This document shows, piece after piece, positions 37,646-45,520 of a stretch of DNA of 64,000 nucleotides. Numbering within the stretch: the first letter of the stretch is position 1; each line of letters begins with the position of its first letter. The stretch is taken from positions 1-64,000 of the forward strand of contig JAIXYN010000032.1 of NCBI GenBank assembly GCA_027490195.1. Direction: 5' to 3'. The position numbers and the translations under genes were made by a program. The notes beneath the pieces were generated by a model. The model did not search any database, was not told where the DNA came from, and saw only the letters and a program-made list of their open reading frames with translations. This DNA comes from Verrucomicrobiaceae bacterium. GTDB taxonomy: Bacteria; Verrucomicrobiota; Verrucomicrobiia; Verrucomicrobiales; Verrucomicrobiaceae.

Positions 37646-40483
37646 TCAATGGTTGAAGTAGAACTCCTTGGAGTTCAGCAGGGCCCAGAACAAATCTTCG
37701 AGGACGTTTTGACGGGAAGCGGGGTCTTCGGTGATGGCCTGTTGCACGTTGTTCCATTCCTTTTCAAGAGGCATGCGGCCAAAGACGCGGAGGAAGAGGT
37801 CTTCCACGATTTCGCGGTCGTTCTTCTTCTCCTGAATCATCTTGGCGACCACGCGGCCCTGCTTGATGCGGTCATTCACGGCGTCGCCGTTCATGAGGTG
37901 AAGCGCCTGGGAAAGGGTGGGTTCCATCTTCACTTCGCAGGAGCAAACGGATTCACGCTTGGCACGGCCGAAAGTGGTGAGGAAGTAGTTCGAGACGGCA
38001 CCGTCGGCGATCTGCACGGCACGGGCACCCAGAGGCAGGCCCTGGAACTTGTTCGGCGTGTCGGTGATCTGTGAGATGGCATCGAGCAGCACTTCGGCGC
38101 GAACACGGCGGACCTGGGCGTGTGAGAAATTGCGTTTGTCGCCTGCGTTGGTTTCGTTGACCTTGGTGCTGCGCTGGTAGGTCTGGGAGTTGCAGACATC
38201 ACGGACGAACTTGCGCATGTCGTATTTGTACTCGGTCAGGTGCTCGGCCATGGCGGCAATGAGAGCGGGATTGGAGGGCGGATTGGAGACGCGCACGTCA
38301 TCCACGGGCTCCACCACGCCAACACCGTTGAAATGGGCCCAGACGATGTTGGCAACATTGCGGGCGAAGAAGGGGTTCTGCGGGGAGGCCATCCAGTCGG
38401 CAAGCACCTTGCGGCGGTCTTCGCCGGGTTTCATTTCTGGAGTATCGCCACCCAGGAACTTGGGCTTCATCACAGCCTGTGTGAGGAAGTGTTTCGATTC
38501 ACCACCCTTGCTGTTGTAGATGATGACTTCCGCCGGATCGTCAGTCTGCTTGCGACCAATCTGGGAGAAGAAGGCTTTGAAGCCATAATAGTCATCCATG
38601 GTCCAGCGGTCGAAGGGATGATTGTGGCACTGGGCGCACTGAATGCGCATGCCCATGAACACCTGCGCAACGTTTTCGGTCAGCTTGAGCTGGTCGAGTT
38701 CGGTCTGGTAGAAGTTGACCGCAGGGTTGGAGACGGTGCCACCGGTGGAAGCGAGGAGTTCCACCACGATTTCATTGATGGGGATGTTCTTGCCGATGCG
38801 CTCGGAGAGCCAGTTGTAATACAGGAGCGCGTTCTTGTAGAAGGGCGGCGTGTTGTTGTTGATCGCGGAACGGATCTGCAGCAGTTCGGCCCACTTCATC
38901 ACCCACAATTCGGTGAACTCCTTGCGTTCCAGCAGGCTGTCCACCAGTGCAGCGCGCTTGTTGGGGCTGGAGTCGGCCAGGAAGGCGCGCATGTCCTTCG
39001 CTTCTGGATAGACACCGGCGATGTCGATGAAGGCACGACGCACGAACTCCTCGTCGGTGCAGATGCCGGAGGGCAGGATGCGCAGCTTGTGAAGGTTCTC
39101 ATCGACCAGAGTGTCGATGTAATTGGTCTCTGCGAGCTTGGGCCGCTCATACTGGAGCTGAGCAGGAATCACCAGCACCTGAGCGGTGACGGAGTACACA
39201 TTGAAACGGGCGAGCATGAACGCGGCACCTCGGTCGCCGGAGGTCACGAGGCCCTGCTTGCTGATGGTCGCGGTCGGGTCGTTGTTGGACATGAACAGCG
39301 CGAGGTTTGTCACATCGCGGTCGGTGCCATCGGAGTAGGTGGCGCGAACGGTGATTTGCTGCGTGGCGTTCTTGCCTTCCATGACGATCTGGCTGGGGAA
39401 GACTTCGATGCCGGTGACCTTGGCCACATCGGCGGCGTCATCTGGAGCCCCTGCGTTGATCCATTCGATCAGCGCCTTGTTGTATGTGGAATCTGGCTCG
39501 AAGCACTGGTTGCCCGAGTGAGGCACGGCACCGACGGCTTTTTCAATGAGCGAGCTTTCTTCCGGAATGGCCAGATTGATGCGGCGGCCTGGCATTTCGC
39601 GGGTGATGCGAGTGTAGTCACCAGCGGGGTCCATGCCGAAAAGGGAAGTGCGGAAGCCGTCTTTGCCGCGTGCGGCACCATGGCAGCCGCCCTGATTGCA
39701 GCCGCCGCGCATGAACACGGGCATGCAGTCGAGGCGGAAGGAGATGGCGCGATCCTTGGTGCCATCTTTCACCTGGATCGCGGCTTTGACCGTCTGACCT
39801 CCGATGGAGGCGATCAGTTCGGTGCTGCCTGCGTCTGCGACTGGCTTCAGCGTCAGACCGTCGAGTGCGGCAATCTTGCTGTCGGCAACTTTGAGATCGC
39901 ATACGTCGGTGACATCCTTGGTGGTGGCATCCTGAAAGGTGGCCAGCACGACAACGCGGTGGAAATCACGCTTGGTTTCCAAGGAGTATTTCTCGGGGAG
40001 AATTTGGATGCTCTTCAGGGTTGGGAGCTTCTTCTGCAACTCGGCCAGAGCCGCGCGCTGCTCGGGTGTTTTATAGACGAGTGTCAGGTTCTGCGGCCAC
40101 TGGGCACCTGCGGCGATCCAGCGCTTGAGCACGTCGATCTCATTCGCGGCGAGCGGCCCGCCTTTGGGCGGCATGATGTCATCGTGATCTTTGGGAAGCA
40201 CGACGCGCTTGATCATTTCGCTTTCATCAGGCTTGCCGGCGACGAGGGCGGGGCCTTCAGCGCCGCCTTTGAGCAGAGCGGCCGCGGAATCCATCAGCAG
40301 CTTGCCTTTGATCTTGTTGGGATTGTGGCACTCCAAGCACTTGGTTTCCAAGATGGGCTGCACATCACGCACAAAATCGACTCCGGCTGTAGCGGCTGGC
40401 GCTGCTGGAGTTGTAGGGTCAACAGCGAGAGCACTGGAGGTGAGGGCGAGGATAAAGAGAGAAGCTCGCACGGGGCTTTTCAT
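37646..40483 (-). CDS. Planctomycete-type cytochrome C / DUF1549 / DUF1553 protein with Ig-like domain
   Basis: ILETKCLECHNPNKIKG, MRIQCAQCHNHPFDRWTMDDYY, IVWAHFNGVGVVEPVDDVR. Confidence 0.93.
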   Translation of the reverse strand: MKSPVRASLFILALTSSALAVDPTTPAAPAATAGVDFVRDVQPILETKCLECHNPNKIKGKLLMDSAAALLKGGAEGPALVAGKPDESEMIKRVVLPKDHDDIMPPKGGPLAANEIDVLKRWIAAGAQWPQNLTLVYKTPEQRAALAELQKKLPTLKSIQILPEKYSLETKRDFHRVVVLATFQDATTKDVTDVCDLKVADSKIAALDGLTLKPVADAGSTELIASIGGQTVKAAIQVKDGTKDRAISFRLDCMPVFMRGGCNQGGCHGAARGKDGFRTSLFGMDPAGDYTRITREMPGRRINLAIPEESSLIEKAVGAVPHSGNQCFEPDSTYNKALIEWINAGAPDDAADVAKVTGIEVFPSQIVMEGKNATQQITVRATYSDGTDRDVTNLALFMSNNDPTATISKQGLVTSGDRGAAFMLARFNVYSVTAQVLVIPAQLQYERPKLAETNYIDTLVDENLHKLRILPSGICTDEEFVRRAFIDIAGVYPEAKDMRAFLADSSPNKRAALVDSLLERKEFTELWVMKWAELLQIRSAINNNTPPFYKNALLYYNWLSERIGKNIPINEIVVELLASTGGTVSNPAVNFYQTELDQLKLTENVAQVFMGMRIQCAQCHNHPFDRWTMDDYYGFKAFFSQIGRKQTDDPAEVIIYNSKGGESKHFLTQAVMKPKFLGGDTPEMKPGEDRRKVLADWMASPQNPFFARNVANIVWAHFNGVGVVEPVDDVRVSNPPSNPALIAAMAEHLTEYKYDMRKFVRDVCNSQTYQRSTKVNETNAGDKRNFSHAQVRRVRAEVLLDAISQITDTPNKFQGLPLGARAVQIADGAVSNYFLTTFGRAKRESVCSCEVKMEPTLSQALHLMNGDAVNDRIKQGRVVAKMIQEKKNDREIVEDLFLRVFGRMPLEKEWNNVQQAITEDPASRQNVLEDLFWALLNSKEFYFNH

Positions 40484-40571
40484 AAAGGGTAAGATCAAGG
40501 GGTTACTCAAGCTACGGGCTGGAGGTGGGGTATTTATCACGGATGCGAAAAAACTCTGTGAATAATGTTCA

Positions 40572-41804
40572 TCAGGCCTCCAAGGCCGCCAGCCGTTGGC
40601 CAATGGGCGGGTGGGAGTAATGCAGCCAGACCGTTAGCGCATGGGGATTGGGGTGCGTGAGGTGGTCGAGCGAGAGCTTTTGCAAGCCTGCGATGAGGGG
40701 CGTGCTGCCGCAGGCGGCCCGGGCGAAGGCGTCGGCTTGGAATTCGTGTCTGCGGCTCAGGGCGCTGCTCACCAAACCCAGAAGTAGGCTGGCAGGCTGG
40801 TAAAGGATGCTAAAGAGCACGAGCCCAAGACCCAGCGGCTGTCCCGTGACTCCAAAGGCCTGGAAAAATGCGGGCGACTGCAAGGCGGCATGCAGCAGGT
40901 AAAACATCAGGCCGCTTTCCAGCAGGCCAAGGATGAGCTGCTGTGGAACGTGACGGCATTTGTGGTGCCCGATCTCATGGGCCAGGATCGCCTCCAACTC
41001 CTCCTGCGAGTGTTTTTCAATCAAGGTGTCGAACAGGGCGATGCGCTTGTTTTTGCCGAAGCCACTGAGGAAGGCATTGGCCTTGCTGGAGCGGCGCGAG
41101 CCATCCACCACCGAAACATCGACGACGGGGAATTTGAGACGTGCTGCCAGCGCCAGCAGCGCCTCACGCAGGGGGCCATCGGCCAGAGGTTGGAATTTGA
41201 GGAACAAAGGCATCAGCAGACGCGGAGAGAGCCAGGCCATGACAATGCTGAAGCCTGCGACCGTGAGCCAGGTGTAGAGCACCGCCTGCGTCTGGGTCTG
41301 GAAGAACCACAGGATCAGCGCCAGCAGCGGTCCGCCGAGCAGGGCGGTGAGCAGCAGGCCCTTGAGGCGGTCTTTGATGAAGGTGCCCGGTGTGGTGCGG
41401 TTGAAGCCGTATTCGGCTTCGATCTTGAAGGTGTCGTAGGCATCAAAGGGCAGGGACAGTACATTTTGCACCAGCATCAGCAGGCCGATGACGCCCACGC
41501 CTGTCTGCACGGCATTCCAGCCCCAGGTGGCACTCCAACGCTGCAGCCAGTCAAAGCCGCCGCTCCACCAAAACAAAACCAATGTGCCCACTGAGAAGGT
41601 GCTGCGCAGCAGATCAAGGTGTGCGGATTTGCCAGCGTATTCACCGGCCTTCTGCACGGTTTCGTCCGTGAAAATCGCTTTCAACCGCTGGGGCAAAGCG
41701 TGGCGAAACTGCCCGAGGTTCAAAAACGTGGCGACGATTTCGAGGTGAAAGACGCCGAGCACGCCGATGACAGCGGCGATGAACCAGGTATTGGAGAGAG
41801 ACAT
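40572..41804 (-). CDS. M48 family metallopeptidase (Ste24/CAAX protease-like)
   Basis: ILAHEIGHHKCRH zinc motif; RHEFQADAFA. Confidence 0.94.
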   Translation of the reverse strand: MSLSNTWFIAAVIGVLGVFHLEIVATFLNLGQFRHALPQRLKAIFTDETVQKAGEYAGKSAHLDLLRSTFSVGTLVLFWWSGGFDWLQRWSATWGWNAVQTGVGVIGLLMLVQNVLSLPFDAYDTFKIEAEYGFNRTTPGTFIKDRLKGLLLTALLGGPLLALILWFFQTQTQAVLYTWLTVAGFSIVMAWLSPRLLMPLFLKFQPLADGPLREALLALAARLKFPVVDVSVVDGSRRSSKANAFLSGFGKNKRIALFDTLIEKHSQEELEAILAHEIGHHKCRHVPQQLILGLLESGLMFYLLHAALQSPAFFQAFGVTGQPLGLGLVLFSILYQPASLLLGLVSSALSRRHEFQADAFARAACGSTPLIAGLQKLSLDHLTHPNPHALTVWLHYSHPPIGQRLAALEA

Positions 41805-41940
41805 GCGAAGGGAAGGGGGCGCAAGGGCCCATGAATGGGTTGGGTTCAGGAAGATGGCGCAGGGCTACCAGATTCCCAAAAAATGGTGTAACCACTCGCG
41901 CCGTGCGGCATTTCAGTCAATGACCACCTCCAAGCCGACC

Positions 41941-42831
41941 ATGTTCAAAACCCTCATTCTACTCTTCTCTTTTCTCAGCATCCTTCCAGCGCGTGCCCAA
42001 ATCGGCGGATCGTTGCGCGAGCGGATCGCCCAGCGGATGCAAAAAGCCTCTGAACCTGGGGGCGAGGAAATGAGCTATGGCTCGGACCCGCTGCAAAAGC
42101 TGGATTACTGGAAGCCGACCACTCCAGGGGTGCCGATTGTGGTTTATGTGCACGGCGGTGGCTGGAAGCGTGGTGACAAGCGGATGGCCGCAGGAGAGAA
42201 GGGGCCTCACTTCGTGCAGCAGGGTTACGCCTTTGCGTCGCTCAATTACCAGCTCGTGCCATCCTGCACGGTGGAAGAGCAGGCGCAGGATGTGGCAAAT
42301 GCCATCGCGTATCTGATCAGAAATGCGGCGAAACTGGGCTTTGACGGCAAGCGTGTGGCGCTCATTGGCCACAGCGCCGGGGCGCATCTGGTCGCCCTGG
42401 TGGGCACGGATCTGAGCTACCTGAAAATAGCAGAGGTAGAACCGAAGGCCGTGCGTGGGATCATCCCGCTGGATGGTGCGGCCTATGATGTGCCGCGTCA
42501 GATTGCCGAGGGCGGCGACTTCATGCAAGACACCTACTTGCAAGCCTTTGGCACTGATCCAGAGCGCCAGAAAAAGCTTTCTCCGACAGCGCAGGCTGCT
42601 GCACCGAACGCCCCGGCTTTCCTCATTCTTCACGTCCAGCGTGTGGACGGCACCGCCCAGTCCATCGCTCTTGGAGAAGCCTTGCGCAAGGCGGGCACTG
42701 CTGCGGAGGTCAAAGGCTTTGAGGGGCGCGGACTGCAGGGGCACATGGAGATCAATCGCGATCTCGGCAAGCCTGATTATCCCGCGACGCCGGTGGTGGA
42801 TGCGTGGCTGAAGAAGGTCTTTGCGAATTGA
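41941..42831 (+). CDS. Alpha/beta hydrolase (esterase/lipase)
   Basis: VVYVHGGGWKRGDK oxyanion motif, VALIGHSAGAHLVAL. Confidence 0.9.
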   Translation: MFKTLILLFSFLSILPARAQIGGSLRERIAQRMQKASEPGGEEMSYGSDPLQKLDYWKPTTPGVPIVVYVHGGGWKRGDKRMAAGEKGPHFVQQGYAFASLNYQLVPSCTVEEQAQDVANAIAYLIRNAAKLGFDGKRVALIGHSAGAHLVALVGTDLSYLKIAEVEPKAVRGIIPLDGAAYDVPRQIAEGGDFMQDTYLQAFGTDPERQKKLSPTAQAAAPNAPAFLILHVQRVDGTAQSIALGEALRKAGTAAEVKGFEGRGLQGHMEINRDLGKPDYPATPVVDAWLKKVFAN

Positions 42832-42923
42832 AGGCATGATCAAGCAGTGCATTAAACCAATATTTCTGAGTTCATGGGATCGATAAGAATTTCATGCCAT
42901 GTCGGGGTGGCAAGGACACCCGC

Positions 42924-43020
42924 CCAGAGCCGATGAAACATCAGCGCTCCCAGCAAAGAGCTTCGCCCCAGCGCGGTGCGAGATTCTGTACTGGGAGCGC
43001 TGGTTTTTAACCGGCTCTGG
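42924..43020. repeat. Paired ~30-bp inverted repeat, copy 2
   Basis: ccagagccgatgaaacatcagcgctcccagc ... ctgggagcgctggtttttaaccggctctgg. Confidence 0.8.
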
Positions 43021-43113
43021 CGTCAGCCCCCTGACGAGCAAACACCTCACCACCTTCCCTGCAGCCTCATCCGCCATCGAAAACGCAGCCGCTGCGCGCC
43101 AGATCGTCCACGT

Positions 43114-44148
43114 TCATGCCCCCACGCTCTCGTGGCCCGTCTCCAGACTCACCTCATGCTCATGCCCCTGCGTGGCCTGATGCACGAGATACGCCGCAAA
43201 GATGTCCTCCAGCTCCATCACGCTGCCGATTTGCGAGAAGCGCTGCCGTAGCCACTTGCCGCCGGGGATGGACTTCGTGTAGTTCATGAGGCGATTGCGC
43301 ATGGAGCGAATCGTCGGCAGTTCGCCCATGTGGGCATTGCGGGCGATGGCCATCTGGCAGTGGCGTCGCATGAAGTTGAATCGCTCCTCCACAGTCGCAT
43401 GCGGGGCATGGGTGCCGGTGGATAGGTAATGCTTGGCCTCTTTGAAGATCCAGGGATTCACCATGGCGGCACGGCCAATCATGACGCCCTTCACGTTCGT
43501 TTGCGCGCGGCGGATTTCCACATCGACGCCGCTGGAGATGTCGCCATTGCCAATGACGGGAATCTTCACGGCATCTGCCACCTGACCGATGACATCCCAG
43601 TCCGCGAGACCCGTGTAACCCTGCGCCCGCGTGCGGCCATGCACGGCGATGGCCTGCATGCCGCAGTCTTCCAGGATGCGGGCAACTTCGACGGCATTGA
43701 CCAGATTCGCGTCCCAGCCGATGCGCATTTTGGCCGTCACCGGAATCGACACCGCCTTGGCGACTTCACGGGCCACACTGGTCAGCAGGGGGCAGTCTTT
43801 GAGCAGGGAGGAGCCGCCGTTCTTTGAGACCACTTTGTTCACTGGGCAGCCGAAATTGATGTCGATGAAGTCAGGCTGCTTCCAGTCGATGATTTTGCGT
43901 GCGGCCTCGCCCATGCGCACGCCATCGGAGCCGAAGAGCTGTACCCCGAGCGGGCGCTGGGCATCATCGAAGTCCGTGTAGTGGCGGGTGCGGTCATCGC
44001 GCTGCAGGATGCCTTCGGCGCTGACGAACTCCGTGACCATCACATCCGCGCCCTGTTCCTTGCACAAATGGCGGAAGATCACGTCCGTGACCCCGGCCAT
44101 GGGGGCCAGATAGAGGGGAAAGTGGTCTTTTTCGAACCAAGGAAGCAT
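43114..44148 (-). CDS. tRNA-dihydrouridine synthase, DusB-like
   Basis: LAPMAGVTDVIFRHLC, DINFGCPVNKV, VHGRTRAQGYTG, VIGNGDI. Confidence 0.93.
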   Translation of the reverse strand: MLPWFEKDHFPLYLAPMAGVTDVIFRHLCKEQGADVMVTEFVSAEGILQRDDRTRHYTDFDDAQRPLGVQLFGSDGVRMGEAARKIIDWKQPDFIDINFGCPVNKVVSKNGGSSLLKDCPLLTSVAREVAKAVSIPVTAKMRIGWDANLVNAVEVARILEDCGMQAIAVHGRTRAQGYTGLADWDVIGQVADAVKIPVIGNGDISSGVDVEIRRAQTNVKGVMIGRAAMVNPWIFKEAKHYLSTGTHAPHATVEERFNFMRRHCQMAIARNAHMGELPTIRSMRNRLMNYTKSIPGGKWLRQRFSQIGSVMELEDIFAAYLVHQATQGHEHEVSLETGHESVGA

Positions 44149-44201
44149 CTTTAGATCATAGCCGCACTGGCACAGTGCGGCAAGTCGTGTCACATTCCCG
44201 C

Positions 44202-44381
44202 ATGGCAAGACGCCGCCGCTACCGCAAACCGCTCCTTCCTGGCCTTTGGACCGTGCTGGCAGCGTTTGCCCTGATCGGCAGCATCGGCGGGCTGTTCTGG
44301 GTGCTTGGCACGAAGACGAAATTCAGCCGGGTAGCGCCTACGACACCGACGACGGTGGGTGCTGTGGCGAAGGGGAAGTGA
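44202..44381 (+). CDS. Small hypothetical membrane protein
   Basis: MARRRRYRKPLLPGLWTVLAAFALIGSIGGLFWVLG; one TM segment. Confidence 0.4.
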   Translation: MARRRRYRKPLLPGLWTVLAAFALIGSIGGLFWVLGTKTKFSRVAPTTPTTVGAVAKGK

Positions 44382-44393
44382 TGGGACGGTCAA

Positions 44394-44540
44394 AAATGAC
44401 GAAGTCCGAAATACGAATGACGAAATAACTCCGAAGCGCGAATGCCGAAGGCTACCCCATACGTCTGGCATGGCTCGCTCTGAGATCGGCACTAGGACTT
44501 CGACATTATTTCGTCATTCGGATTTACTCATTCGTCATTG
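44394..44540. repeat. AATGACGAA/CATTCGTCATT repeat pair (inverted arms, intact spacer)
   Basis: aatgacgaagtccgaaatacgaatgacgaaata... and ...tatttcgtcattcggatttactcattcgtcattg. Confidence 0.8.
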
Positions 44541-44575
44541 TTCAACCCGGTGTCTTGCCACCTGCCAGTCGCTCC

Positions 44576-45304
44576 TCAGACCGCAGGTCGTACCACCACA
44601 ATATCTCCCAGCAGCTGCTCCTGCTCCACCTGCAGGTGGTTGAGTTTGATCAGTTCCAGCATGGCCAGGAAGGTCACGATCACCTCACCACGGCTGGCGG
44701 CGCTGGTGAAGAGGTCTTCAAACCTCACCTTGCTGCCCACGGCGACGATCTGGAGCAGGTGCTCGATCTTGTCTGCCACGGTGTAGCGGTCATTGACGAT
44801 CTCGCGGAAGTCGCTGGCGTTTTCGAAGCGCTTGAGGATGCGCTGGAAGGCGCGGATCAGGTCAAAGATGCCCACCTGGCCGATGGTCTCCACTGGAGCA
44901 TCCAGATCAGGTAGCTCGGGGGTGGTGACGAAGAGTTCATCGCCCTTCACCTCTTGCGCGCCGAGGAAGTGCGCGGCTTCCTTGAACTTCTTGTACTCCA
45001 TGAGCTGACGGATCAGCTCCCAGCGCGGGTCACTCTCATCGGCATCCTCTTCCGGTGGCTGCACCGCCTGCGGCAGCAGTTCGCGGCTTTTGATGTACAT
45101 CAAATTGGCCGCCATCACGATGAACTCACTGGCCAGCTCGATGTTCAGCGCCTTGAACGTGTCGATGTAATCCAGGTACTGCCGCGTGATGCGCTCAAGC
45201 GACACGTTGTAAATGTCGATCTCCTCCTTCTTGATGAGGTAAAGCAACAGGTCCAGCGGGCCTTCAAAAATCTCGAGTTTAACTTTGTAATCGGTGTCTT
45301 CCAC
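44576..45304 (-). CDS. scpA: Segregation and condensation protein A
   Basis: YKVKLEIFEGPLDLLLYLIKKEEIDIYNVSLERITRQYLDYI. Confidence 0.92.
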   Translation of the reverse strand: MEDTDYKVKLEIFEGPLDLLLYLIKKEEIDIYNVSLERITRQYLDYIDTFKALNIELASEFIVMAANLMYIKSRELLPQAVQPPEEDADESDPRWELIRQLMEYKKFKEAAHFLGAQEVKGDELFVTTPELPDLDAPVETIGQVGIFDLIRAFQRILKRFENASDFREIVNDRYTVADKIEHLLQIVAVGSKVRFEDLFTSAASRGEVIVTFLAMLELIKLNHLQVEQEQLLGDIVVVRPAV

Positions 45305-45375
45305 GCGTCGAGATAGAGCGGGGAATGGATGCTAGCAACCGGGAGCGCGAGTATTCTACTCGCCTGCCGCTCACC

Positions 45376-45520
45376 GTACGTTGTTCACGCTTCAGCGTGT
45401 TCCCCCCGCCGCGCACCGTACGTTGTTCACGCTTTAGCGTGTTTCCCACCGCCTGAACACGCTAAAGCGTGAACAACGTACTCAAACCCACCTGAACACG
45501 CTAAAGCGTGAACAACGTAC
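45376..45520. repeat. Four-unit palindromic repeat array (two forward, two inverted)
   Basis: gtacgttgttcacgctttagcgtgtt at 45376 and 45418; reverse complement at 45456 and 45495. Confidence 0.95.

Noticed and set aside
38240-40492. 750-aa plus-strand ORF
   Set aside because: Entirely antisense to the well-supported DUF1549/DUF1553 gene; His/Gly/Ala/Val-rich translation without family motifs; arises from GC-rich codon bias
45376-45520. Possible mini-CRISPR array
   Set aside because: Repeats occur in both orientations, are internally palindromic with short irregular spacers, and no cas genes are nearby
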